A stretch of 64,000 bases of DNA from Ahaetulla prasina (lineage: Eukaryota > Chordata > Lepidosauria > Squamata > Colubridae): positions 31,765,020-31,829,019 of the forward strand of contig NC_080546.1 in the NCBI RefSeq assembly GCF_028640845.1, in the 5' to 3' direction. The position numbers and the translations under genes were made by a program. Position 1 is the first letter of the stretch, and every line of letters starts with the position of its first letter. Shown here one piece after another: positions 58,601 to 60,645 of the stretch. The notes beneath the pieces were generated by a model. That model did no database searches, was not told where the DNA came from, and saw nothing but the letters and a program-made list of their open reading frames with translations.

Positions 58601-59389
58601 TTTTGATCAAGTCGATTTATGTATTATATATGGGGTGAGGGTAGTTACTTAAGACCAGAGGTCTTCGAACTTGGCAGCTTTAAGACTTGTGGAGTGGAAG
58701 TTGGGAGTTGAAGTCCACAAGTCTTAAAGCTGTCAAGTTTGAAGACCTCTGCTTAAGACAGACGTGGGGAACGATTGTCCCTTTACGACTTGTGGACTTC
58801 AACTCCCAGAATTCCTGAGTCACCAAGGCTCAGTATGGCCGGCTCAGGAATTCTGGGAGTTGAAGTCCACAAGTCATAAAGGGGGCCATCGTCCCCCACT
58901 CCTATTTTAAGAGATCAAAACCTGTCTGTCAGTGCCCTCTTCCTTGGGGGAAAGCTTTAGAGAGTTCAAAGACATTCACTTCTAGGCTAGTGGGTTGTCT
59001 GCGACATCCCCAAATAAGTTGCCTACAACTAGCCCTCCATCAACCGACACGCTAAGTTGAAGGTAACCGAGTTACGCTGAAACACGTCAGGGCGCATCAG
59101 GTGCGGGAAGCTGATCGTTGAAACCTAATTTCTTACAAACCCGACTAACCTCGAGGGAAAAAGAGGTTAAATTACACCGGCTTCTTCCATCCGTGCGTTG
59201 GACTCCAGTTCCCACTTTCCCCAGGCACCTCAACGGGTGTTGGGCATGATGGGAGCTGTAGTTCAACGGGGGGAAATAACATCGTCACTCGATCGTATAT
59301 ATATATAGCCTTTGCAAGCCCGCTCTATGGGAGCGGTGTGAGTGACTTAGAAACCTCGCAAGTCCGGCGGACACGGGCCGGCTTACCAT
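8684..59389 (-). CDS. MND1: MND1, meiotic nuclear division protein 1 (complete, 8 exons)
   Basis: Joined exons (minus strand): 59389-59387, 46331-46266, 45097-45040, 42469-42321, 27918-27844, 27243-27129, 11450-11406, 8790-8684. They total 618 nt, giving 205 residues plus TAA, the same length as human MND1. All introns are GT-AG and the phases join correctly. Residues about 1-90 form the winged-helix DNA-binding part ([39 protein letters not shown]); about 90-165 is a charged coiled coil ([19 protein letters not shown]); the C-terminus reads [12 protein letters not shown] and ends DFDYID. Family knowledge: MND1 and HOP2 (PSMC3IP) form a nuclear heterodimer that stabilises DMC1/RAD51 filaments and promotes homologous strand invasion in meiosis. 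The only divergent part relative to my memory of mammalian MND1 is residues 93-117. No frameshift or stop is seen, so the gene looks functional. It spans about 51 kb, mostly repeat-filled introns. Confidence 0.97.
9925..10135 (-). mobile_element. L1-like LINE 3' tail
   Basis: On the minus strand a G-rich purine tract is followed by an A-rich tail with AATAAA. A G-rich 3' untranslated tract plus poly(A) is typical of vertebrate L1. No coding sequence is left. Confidence 0.45.
10167..10512. mobile_element. TA-MITE (CAGGTAGTCCTC family), copy a
   Basis: Inverted ends CAAGTAGTCCTCGA and the inverse of CAGGTAGTCTTCGA. TA lies before the left end (TACAAG). The interior carries the family's ACAACTG and GCAAAGTCAATGGGGAAGC words. 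Probably a Tc1/mariner-like non-autonomous element. Confidence 0.65.
11052..11105. repeat. CA/GA compound microsatellite
   Basis: (CA)n followed by an uninterrupted (GA)n of about 20 units. Confidence 0.95.
11406..11450 (-). CDS. MND1: MND1 exon 7 (residues 156-170)
   Basis: 45 nt encoding (R)[14 protein letters not shown] plus the first base of Asp171. The acceptor is TTTTTAG. The donor is GTGTGT, weaker than the others but forced by the reading frame. Confidence 0.93.
12262..12432 (+). mobile_element. CR1 LINE 3' end fragment
   Basis: Translation shows remnants of the CR1 ORF2 C-terminus (WNNLPP-like, then MDNHLSEMI) followed by the typical CR1 3' end, an ATTGGACTA motif and a CAACTCTGTTATTCTATT tail. 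Confidence 0.6.
12694..13096. mobile_element. TA-MITE, copy b
   Basis: Ends read CAGGTAGTCCCC and the inverse of CAGGTAATCCTCGA. TA is duplicated on both sides (12692-12693 and 13097-13098). About 403 bp, non-coding. Confidence 0.75.
14449..14597. mobile_element. Possible hAT MITE, GTGATGG family, decayed
   Basis: The right end GGTTAGCCATCACTG and inner GGCACTTGGTGCC match the element at 29035-29307. The left end AGTGATGGAACTT is only weakly similar and no clean 8-bp duplication was found. Confidence 0.4.
15069..15720. mobile_element. TA-MITE family, long copy c
   Basis: Begins CAGGTAGTCCTCAAG and ends in the inverse of a CTTAGTCCTCGC-like end. The inner words (AATGGGGAAGCC, TTAAGCGAGGACT) belong to the same family as copies a and b but with extra interior sequence. 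TA flanks are not clear. Confidence 0.5.
17574..17697. mobile_element. hAT-type MITE, GTGTCAAA family, copy 2
   Basis: Ends CAGGGGTGTCAAAATG and AGTTTGACACCCGTG. Flanks ACCTAAAC and ACCTAGGC match at 6 of 8. Confidence 0.65.
17816..18310 (-). mobile_element. Solo-LTR-like unit
   Basis: On the minus strand it begins TGTCAGGAAATTG and ends TGTATACA. It contains an ATTGGTTGAG (inverted CCAAT) element, a TATAAAAGGA box near 18165 and AATAAAGG near 17868, in the order expected for an LTR promoter and polyadenylation signal. No internal coding region and no clear target duplication were found, so boundaries are tentative. Confidence 0.42.
18800..18949 (+). mobile_element. BovB/RTE LINE relic, left part
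   Basis: Translation gives remnants such as [13 protein letters not shown]. The reading resumes after the LTR element at 23514 ([29 protein letters not shown]), as in the RTE/BovB reverse transcriptase C-terminus. It was split by Ty3/gypsy copy 1. Confidence 0.55.
18950..19136 (-). repeat. 3' LTR of copy 1
   Basis: 187 bp, TG...CA ends (TGTAATG to CTTAACA on the minus strand). One base difference from the 5' LTR (GAGTAAC against GAGTGAC on plus). Carries an ATTGGTTGA box and a TATTTAAAG TATA-like box. Confidence 0.95.
19188..21044 (-). pseudogene. Copy 1 RNase H-integrase region, frameshifted
   Basis: After the stop the same frame runs on through RNase H ([22 protein letters not shown]) to about 20450. 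There the frame shifts into the integrase zinc finger (HAGHPG, CQSCQ) and core ([19 protein letters not shown]). Further shifts lie near 19860-19900 and 19340. The last part carries a GPY/F-like motif (TGPKSY) and ends VYLGDYVEK. At least three frameshifts relative to copy 2 mark it as inactive. Confidence 0.88.
21045..23219 (-). pseudogene. Copy 1 gag-protease-RT frame, ends at an in-frame stop
   Basis: A continuous 724-codon frame from ATG (23219). Residues about 1-190 are Gag capsid-like. Then come two CCHC knuckles near 215-255 ([13 protein letters not shown] intact; the second begins SRRCEKKGH, with its first Cys replaced by Ser). The aspartic protease motif is [12 protein letters not shown] shows [12 protein letters not shown] and the active site YFDD. 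The frame stops at TAA (21045-21047) just before RNase H, where copy 2 reads on. Gag and Pol share one frame with no programmed shift visible. Needed for reverse transcription and integration; defective here in cis. Confidence 0.9.
23322..23508 (-). repeat. 5' LTR of copy 1
   Basis: 187 bp, the partner of the LTR at 18950-19136. Followed internally by the tRNA-Ser-type primer-binding site. Confidence 0.95.
23514..23800 (+). mobile_element. BovB/RTE LINE relic, right part
   Basis: Continuation of the relic at 18800-18949. Translations contain [23 protein letters not shown] and KKFKYFD, which fit the BovB reverse transcriptase C-terminal region. No intact frame. Confidence 0.55.
24640..25415 (+). 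mobile_element. Possible L1-like LINE 3' region
   Basis: Short frames with [20 protein letters not shown] and [14 protein letters not shown] character are followed by two diverged copies of a unit with GTAGCTGTTAGTAGATTTTTA and a TTTAATCTTTGTATTTATAAACTG tail with A-rich end. Weak assignment. Confidence 0.3.
25950..26255 (+). mobile_element. CR1 LINE fragment, diverged
   Basis: The sequence translates in pieces to a VRLYLE-CAQF-like stretch, matching the CR1 VRPHLEYCVQFWSP block, with later text resembling the C-terminal region. No open frame. Confidence 0.4.
27129..27243 (-). CDS. MND1: MND1 exon 6 (residues 118-155 plus one base)
   Basis: 115 nt encoding [18 protein letters not shown], then [13 protein letters not shown] and the first base of Arg156. 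The acceptor is GTATTCAG and the donor GTAAGT. Leucine-rich heptads fit the coiled coil that pairs with HOP2. Confidence 0.97.
27244..27843 (-). other. MND1 intron 5
   Basis: 600 bp, AT-rich. No repeat recognised. Confidence 0.9.
27844..27918 (-). CDS. MND1: MND1 exon 5 (residues 93-117)
   Basis: 75 nt, phase 0-0. It begins [17 protein letters not shown] and ends SKIGRQDT. The acceptor is CCTTTAG and the donor GTAAGT. It is the least conserved exon, but its length (25 codons) equals the matching human segment and the KIGR core is kept. Coiled-coil region. Confidence 0.93.
29035..29307. mobile_element. hAT-type MITE, GTGATGGC family
   Basis: 273 bp, GC-rich within AT-rich flanks. Ends CCGTGATGGCAAACCT and AGGTTCGCCATCACTG. 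The 8-bp flanks GCCTATTG (29027-29034) and GCATATTG (29308-29315) match at 7 of 8. Confidence 0.8.
30225..30790. mobile_element. Interspersed repeat with TGTTTCCC ends, copy 2
   Basis: Begins TGTTTCCCTGAAAATAAGAC and ends with the inverse GGGAAACA. The interior matches 2985-3465. Probably a non-autonomous DNA transposon; no clear target duplication. Confidence 0.55.
30989..31029. repeat. GAT/ATG trinucleotide microsatellite
   Basis: About ten uninterrupted GAT units grading into ATA. Confidence 0.95.
31040..31420 (+). mobile_element. LINE ORF2 C-terminal relic, unassigned clade
   Basis: Frames read [21 protein letters not shown], with LPRKIGSRG, then [18 protein letters not shown] and [17 protein letters not shown]. 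These match the C-terminal part of an RT family I recall from R4/Dong-like LINEs. There is one frame change between the two pieces. Confidence 0.45.
33550..33843. mobile_element. hAT-type MITE, GTGGGTTT family, copy 2
   Basis: 294 bp with ends CAGAGGTGGGTTTCAGC and the inverse of CAGTGGTAGATTTCA. Perfect 8-bp duplication CCCTCCTC (33542-33549 and 33844-33851). Inverted relative to 5955-6219. Confidence 0.85.
35586..37913. mobile_element. hAT-type element split by an L2 insertion
   Basis: The left part (35586-35754) starts CAGGGGTTCCCAACCTGTGG. The right part (about 37890-37913) ends GGCCGCAGGTTGGGGAACATTG, the inverse end. Flanks GTAGAGTG (35578-35585) and GTGTAGTG (37914-37921) match at 6 of 8. 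The two halves are separated by the L2 at about 35755-37890. Confidence 0.6.
35755..37890 (-). mobile_element. L2 LINE, 5'-truncated, frameshifted
   Basis: The minus strand carries the linker ([18 protein letters not shown]), RT with the YADD active site ([12 protein letters not shown] near 36790-36800), [17 protein letters not shown] upstream, and the C-terminal [22 protein letters not shown] block near 35960-36160. It ends in an L2 3' tail with GGGCGG stem and ATAAAT repeats (35758-35835). Several frameshifts split the frame. No endonuclease domain is left. Confidence 0.8.
38731..38749. repeat. CA microsatellite
   Basis: Short uninterrupted (CA)n. Confidence 0.9.
39017..39217. repeat. Inverted repeat with about 70-bp arms
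   Basis: The arm at 39017-39084 and the arm at 39146-39217 are reverse complements at roughly 80% by eye (shared CCAGCCTGG and CAGCTGCTGGCCAC words), with a loop of about 60 bp. It lies just upstream of a TA-MITE right end (39740-39822) and may be interior of a long family member. Confidence 0.55.
39650..39822. mobile_element. TA-MITE family, right-end copy d
   Basis: Ends ATCAAGGGTTACCTG followed by TA. Contains the family words TTGCTTAGTGACAGAAATTC and GCTAAGCAACACAG. The left end is not identifiable. Confidence 0.5.
40216..41711. mobile_element. TA-MITE family pieces around a SINE
   Basis: The left-end-like piece at 40216-40385 (GGTAGTGCTTCACTTACAAC, GGTCGTTAAGTGACTGCATG) and right-end pieces at about 41195-41232 (GAAGACTATCTG) and 41660-41711 (CTCGAGGATTACCTG then TA) belong to this family. 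The region between holds a SINE and unassigned GC-richer DNA, so one or two interrupted copies are likely. Confidence 0.4.
40553..40810 (+). mobile_element. tRNA-derived SINE with L2-like tail
   Basis: B box GCAGGTTCGAGCCTG near 40606. A central domain (TTGACTCAGCCTTCCATCC, AAAATGAGGACCCAGATTG) is followed by the 3' tail CCGCCCTGAGTC...GGGCGG and poly(A). The tail is the same as that of the L2 copies at 54870-54945 and 60570-60630, implying mobilisation by L2 machinery. Confidence 0.75.
42077..42099. repeat. AT microsatellite
   Basis: Short (AT)n run. Confidence 0.9.
42321..42469 (-). CDS. MND1: MND1 exon 4 (residues 43-92)
   Basis: 149 nt. It completes Thr43 and encodes the most conserved part of the protein ([17 protein letters not shown], then [18 protein letters not shown]), ending LEELQNQ. 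The acceptor is TTCGACAG and the donor GTAATT. It covers the end of the winged helix and the start of the coiled coil. Confidence 0.98.
43415..43518. repeat. Perfect palindrome, 49-bp arms and 6-bp loop
   Basis: The arm 43415-43463 (starts TGTAAGGGACCATAAAGG) is the exact reverse complement of 43470-43518; the loop TACTCC is 43464-43469. No clear target duplication flanks it. It lies in MND1 intron 3 and would fold into a long hairpin in the pre-mRNA. Confidence 0.97.
43580..43621. repeat. CA microsatellite
   Basis: Long (CA)n, with interruptions at its start. Confidence 0.95.
43843..44040 (+). mobile_element. tRNA-derived SINE, CTAGAAAC family, copy 1
   Basis: tRNA-like head with GTCTAGAAACCAAGAGACTG and a B-box-like GAATTCTAGGC, then ACTCTCTCAGTTCAA and CTCACAGGGTTGTTGTT. 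Same family as 44752-44915, with a different degree of decay. Confidence 0.6.
44340..44640 (+). mobile_element. LINE ORF2 C-terminal relic, unassigned clade
   Basis: Translation in pieces gives [17 protein letters not shown] and [15 protein letters not shown], then [15 protein letters not shown] and a stop, which fits the extreme C-terminus of the R4/Dong-like family seen at 31040-31420. Frameshifted. Confidence 0.45.
44752..44915 (+). mobile_element. tRNA-derived SINE, CTAGAAAC family, copy 2
   Basis: A box TTTGGTCTAGCGGT at about 44761 and B box AAGTTCTAGTCCC at about 44807, then GGGCCAGTTACTCTCTTTCA. The head is clearly tRNA-like. The 3' tail is decayed. Confidence 0.7.
45040..45097 (-). 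CDS. MND1: MND1 exon 3 (residues 24-42 plus one base)
   Basis: 58 nt encoding [19 protein letters not shown] and the first base of a Thr codon. The acceptor is GGTATCAG and the donor GTGAGT. It forms part of the winged-helix domain and is very close to the mammalian sequence. Confidence 0.97.
45098..46265 (-). other. MND1 intron 2
   Basis: 1168 bp of AT-rich sequence. I recognise no repeat or second gene in it. Confidence 0.9.
46266..46331 (-). CDS. MND1: MND1 exon 2 (residues 2-23)
   Basis: 66 nt, phase 0 at both ends. It encodes [19 protein letters not shown] and three more residues. The acceptor is CTATTTAG and the donor GTAAG. This is the basic N-terminal lead into the winged helix. Confidence 0.96.
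46795..47272 (+). mobile_element. L1-like LINE 3' tail
   Basis: Contains a G/A-rich purine stretch (GAAGAAGGGAGGGGC, GAAGAGGGGAAGGG) typical of L1 3' untranslated regions and ends in an A-rich tail near 47240-47272. No coding sequence. Confidence 0.4.
47905..48151 (+). mobile_element. tRNA-derived SINE with CTATTGCTAT tail
   Basis: Head GAGCCCTGGTAGCGCAGTGG (A box) and a central domain TTGACTCAGCC-like block plus AAAATGAGGACCCAGATTG shared with the SINE at 40553. The 3' tail differs: TAAGTGCTATTGCTATATT. It abuts the AATAG run of the next element. Confidence 0.75.
48152..48289 (-). mobile_element. CR1-L3 (Snake1-type) LINE 3' end, short
   Basis: Minus-strand 3' end of the family seen at 57166-58207: the same TTTTTTATTGGCCAAGTGTG and CAAGGAATTTGTCTTGGTGC words, terminating in (AATAG)n at 48152-48170. 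About 138 bp, 5'-truncated. Confidence 0.75.
48590..48767 (+). repeat. 5' LTR of copy 2
   Basis: 178 bp, TGTAATG to CTTAACA. Has GATTGGTTG (inverted CCAAT), GTATATAAGG TATA box at 48661-48670 and ATTAAA near 48708. Identical to 52937-53114 by eye. Confidence 0.95.
48866..49816 (+). pseudogene. Copy 2 gag-protease region, broken
   Basis: Starts ATG ([14 protein letters not shown]) but carries several small indels relative to copy 1 and reaches a stop by about 48995. Gag pieces reappear in other frames ([20 protein letters not shown] near 49290-49350). The nucleocapsid knuckles are both intact in one frame ([13 protein letters not shown] and [14 protein letters not shown], near 49510-49610). 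The protease has lost about 16 bp compared with copy 1 just after VDT (49809-49816), removing the DTGSS active-site Gly region, and a TAG (49814-49816) lies before the pol frame. Gag and protease are therefore defective in cis. Confidence 0.9.
49817..52885 (+). CDS. pol: Copy 2 intact pol frame: RT, RNase H, integrase
   Basis: Open from 49817 to TAA (52883-52885), more than 1000 codons with no ATG-dependent start of its own; it would be translated as part of Gag-Pol. Counting from 49841: RT with [12 protein letters not shown] and active site YFDD (Y at about 264), RNase H ([34 protein letters not shown]), integrase zinc finger (HEGHPG, CQACQ) and catalytic triad Asp695, Asp749, Glu785 with 35 residues between the last two, as expected. 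A GPY/F-like TGPKSY follows and the protein ends YLRDYVEK. The frame is intact although gag and protease upstream are broken. Confidence 0.93.
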   Translation, partial: SWDTFARALPRIAKRKLQTQRLRVHNYQGNRIPVRGTTSVRVEYGLHKKTLPITIVEGTLPSLLGLDWFRALGMGVTGIYRSDFNLKDTLMDEFEDVFKDCLGKYKGTPISFNLDPQVAPIRLKARRVPFALKPKIDREIDKLISQGILVPVDHAKWETPIVTPVKPDGSIRICADYKATLNKALQKSAYPVPVVQHLLHSLGQGHVFAKLDLAQAYQQLPVDADTAEAQTIVTHRGAFKCTRLQFGVSVAPGLFQNLMERLLQGLPGVVPYFDDVLVSAENLEELGERLRKVLGIFRSAGLKVKVNKCQIGVESVEFLGYRIDKEGIHPTESKVKAIRKAPAPKNKTELQAFLGLVNFYAVFLKNKATVAEPLHKLLGKNTAWSWGKTEARAFEAVKNLLSSDSLLIQYHSTMPLVLVCDASPYGVGAVLSHRLPNGTEAPIAFYSRTMSSTERNYSQLDKEALAIVSGVKKFHEYVFGRNFEIVTDHRPLLGLLAGDRPTPVALSPRLTRWTIFLAAYSYNLRHRPGKELGHADALSRCPLPGAIEDPTPGTPVLLIDSLDSGPVTSKEVARATYRDIILRTVLGWVQRGWPAAPGERFKEFVKKRGELSAQGGCLLWGDRVVIPEKLRKRVLDLLHEGHPGIVRMKGLARSYVWWPLMDSEIAERVGKCQACQESRPLPPTAPVREWERPQGPWSRIHIDFAGPFHGQTFLVVVDAYSKWLEIILMRSMTAEAVISVLRHLFVTHGLPDTLVSDNGPQFTATQFEEYLAEEGIRHALSAPFHPATNGLAERFVRSAKEAFSRIKPGDWQTKIDVFLAVQHRTPCVTTGRSPAELLMGRKLRCPLDRLNPNYTPEEYKGGLGKTRGMEIGDQVWAHNYGEGPIWVAGQILNITGPKSYLVELRDGRVWRRHIDQIRKRIAEQSDLDETGPDYTMFESTADSNPGKSQDLSEFREVQRRQQVPLENSRDDSANNPGPDGLEEELRGANSPSGQLDPLPGNELRRSKRVRRRPAYLRDYVEK
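52937..53114 (+). repeat. 3' LTR of copy 2
   Basis: 178 bp, identical to the 5' LTR by eye. Confidence 0.95.
54045..55025. mobile_element. DNA element with GTATAAGACACACC ends, inside CR1
   Basis: Ends: GTATAAGACACACCTTAG on the left (about 54046) and the inverse of GTATAAGACACACCTTTT on the right (about 55000). A non-coding interior is interrupted by an L2 tail (54285-54945). The superfamily is not determined. Confidence 0.55.
54285..54945 (+). mobile_element. L2 LINE 3' end, 5'-truncated
   Basis: An open frame at 54305-54745 encodes the L2 ORF2 C-terminus ([50 protein letters not shown]). Then comes the L2 3' tail with CCGCCCTGAGTCC...GGGCGG stem (about 54877-54905) and ATAAAT repeats. 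It is nested in the DNA element above. Confidence 0.82.
56613..56983. mobile_element. TA-MITE, copy f
   Basis: 371 bp, ends CAGCTAATCCTTGATTTACA and the inverse of CAGATAGTCCTCAACTTACA. TA is duplicated on both sides (56611-56612 and 56984-56985). Confidence 0.75.
57166..58207 (-). mobile_element. CR1-L3 (Snake1-type) LINE 3' end with ORF2 part
   Basis: Minus strand: ORF2 C-terminal RT part ([59 protein letters not shown]) from about 58190 to 57674, with the RT active site reading GDD where FADD is usual, then a 3' region ending TTGGCCAATAAAAAATTC and (AATAG)n at 57168-57185. 5'-truncated. The AATAG tail fits snake CR1-L3. Confidence 0.8.
58213..58577 (-). mobile_element. CR1-L3 LINE 3' end, second tandem copy
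   Basis: Same 3' region as 57166-57560, in the same orientation, starting a few bases beyond the truncated first copy. Its AATAG tail is shortened to one or two diverged units (58213-58230). Confidence 0.78.
58656..58751. mobile_element. hAT-type hairpin MITE, GTCTTC type
   Basis: 96 bp with long inverted arms (CAGAGGTCTTCGAACTTGG and its inverse). Perfect 8-bp duplication CTTAAGAC (58648-58655 and 58752-58759). Confidence 0.9.
58759..58904. mobile_element. hAT-type hairpin MITE, GTGGGGA type
   Basis: 146 bp with arms ACTTGTGGACTTCAACTCCC and its inverse; ends near CAGACGTGGGGAACGAT and CGTCCCCCACTCCTA. Flanks GCTTAAGA and TTTTAAGA match at 6 of 8. The left flank overlaps the duplication of the neighbouring element. 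Confidence 0.72.
59387..59389 (-). CDS. MND1: MND1 exon 1 coding part (start codon only)
   Basis: Exon 2 opens at the second codon directly after a splice acceptor, so the ATG must end exon 1. In the CpG-rich region the minus strand reads ATG followed at once by GTAAG (59386-59382), the fitting donor. The 5' untranslated region lies above 59389; its cap site cannot be seen from sequence. Confidence 0.85.
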
Positions 59390-59422
59390 CTCTCCTATCC
59401 GCAACAGGTCGTCCTTCAAACG

Positions 59423-59468
59423 GCGGGAACGGGATTTGAGCGGGAAAAGCAGCGGGAAACCATCCCGC
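59423..59468 (-). promoter_or_regulatory. Cluster of four E2F-type motifs upstream of the MND1 ATG
   Basis: GCGGGAA occurs at 59423-59429, 59440-59446 and 59452-59458, and the opposite orientation TCCCGC at 59463-59468. This core is the E2F/E2F6 recognition element. The cluster begins 34 bp upstream of the start codon, so it lies in the proximal promoter or 5' untranslated region. Function is inferred. Confidence 0.55.
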
Positions 59469-59674
59469 CTCCTTTGACGACAAAGTGCCGCCTGATGGCG
59501 CTCAGCTGTATTTGCACACTGGCAGCAGATGAAGAGGCCCCGCCCCCTCCTTTTTTTTTCTTTCGTGTCCTATAGAGCTAGAAACGGCTTAGAAAATGTG
59601 AGCGCGCACGCGAGTGCTCGCTCACGGTATTCGGCTCTTTTCTCCTTTTCCCAGTTAAGGCCAATCATTATAAT

Positions 59675-60170
59675 GGTTTTTATTTTATTTATTTATTTTA
59701 TTTATCAATCATATATAAGATGACAGGTAAAAGTATAAACGTAATTTGGACACATGAAAAGAGTAAGTAAAAAAGGAATATTAGGACAGGGACTGTAGGC
59801 ACGCTGGTGTTCTTATGCATGCCCCCTACAGACTTCTTAGGAATGGGGTGAGGTCGACAATAGACAATCCAAGGCAGGGGTCTCCAACCTTGGTCCCTTT
59901 AAGACTTATGGACTTCAACTCCCAGAGTCCCTCAGCCAGCAAAGCTGGGAGTTGAAGTCCATAAGTCTTAAAGGGACCTAGGTTGGAGACCCCTGGTCTA
60001 AGGTCAAAGTTTTGGGGGTTTGGGGAAGAAACTACAGAATCAGCTAGTGCATTCCAGGCATTGACCACTCTGTCGCTGAAGTCATATTTTCTTCAATCAA
60101 GTTTGGAGCGGTTTACCTTGAGTTTATATCTATTATTTGCTCGTGTATTGTTGTCGTCATTATATCATCA
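59675..60170 (-). mobile_element. CR1-superfamily LINE 3' end, minus
   Basis: Minus-strand translation includes YDFSDRVVNAWNALADSVV, matching C-termini of CR1/L2-like ORF2, then a 3' tail with AATAAA repeats ending next to a 12-bp repeat (59663-59674). It contains a hAT MITE (59875-59995). Confidence 0.6.
59875..59995. mobile_element. hAT-type hairpin MITE, GTCTCCAACC type
   Basis: 121 bp, ends CAGGGGTCTCCAACCTTGG and the inverse. 8-bp flanks ATCCAAGG (59867-59874) and GTCTAAGG (59996-60003) match at 6 of 8. Confidence 0.8.
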
Positions 60171-60174
60171 TAAT

Positions 60175-60633
60175 CAAATTTACGGGACCGTCTACTGCCG
60201 TCTTCTATCTCCCAGCGTCCGGTGCGTTCCCACAGAGAGGGATTCCTCAGGGTGCCGTCAGCCAAACAGTGTCGACTGGCGGCCCCCAGGGGGAGGGCCT
60301 TCTCTGTGGGGGCTCCTACCCTGTGGAACGAGCTTCCCCTTGGGCTTCGACAATTACCCAACCTTAGGACCTTTCGCCGCGAACTTAAAACCTATTTATT
60401 TCGTATGGCTGGACTGACCTGATTTTTAAATTTTAATTGAGTTTAATGTGTTTTAAATTTATGTAATTTTATAGGGTGTAATGTTATTTTAAATTTCCTG
60501 GCTAATTTAATAAGTTTCTTAAGGGTTGTTTTAATATCGTGTATGTTTCTGTTTGTATTTTACTTGCCTGCTCACCGCCCTGAGTCCTTCGGGAGAAGGG
60601 CGGTATACAAATTAAAATATTATTATTATTATA
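60175..60633 (+). mobile_element. L2 LINE 3' end
   Basis: Encodes the final L2 ORF2 block ([45 protein letters not shown]) followed by the 3' tail with CCGCCCTGAGTCC...GGGCGG stem and an ATT repeat. 5'-truncated. Confidence 0.82.
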
Positions 60634-60645
60634 AATCATTATAAT

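Larger units (their letters stand above)
46332..59386 (-). other. MND1 intron 1
   Basis: Holds an L1-like tail, a SINE, three CR1-L3 ends, Ty3/gypsy copy 2, a CR1/DNA element/L2 nest, a TA MITE and two hAT hairpins, each listed separately. In 46332-46790, 47275-47900, 48290-48584, 53120-53455, 56120-56612, 56984-57165 and 58905-59040 I see only unassigned AT-rich sequence. A short tandem duplication lies at about 47485-47545 and minor CA runs occur. Confidence 0.9.
59040..59660 (-). promoter_or_regulatory. CpG-rich MND1 promoter and 5' end
   Basis: This stretch is visibly richer in CpG and GC than the AT-rich surroundings and contains MND1 exon 1 (ATG at 59389-59387). It includes a GC box (59536-59545 area, CCCCGCCCCC) and a cluster of GCGGGA motifs. 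No opposite-strand gene start could be recognised. CpG content was judged by eye. Confidence 0.75.
59663..60645. repeat. 12-bp direct repeats bounding two opposed LINE tails
   Basis: AATCATTATAAT lies at 59663-59674 and 60634-60645, exactly at the outer poly(A)-side edges of the minus LINE (59675-60170) and the plus L2 (60175-60633). It looks like one target-site duplication around both. Confidence 0.6.

Noticed and set aside
59529..60640. Divergent gene starting at the CpG-rich promoter
   Set aside because: The plus-strand frames here are short and fall in LINE and MITE sequence. No splice-supported exon was found.
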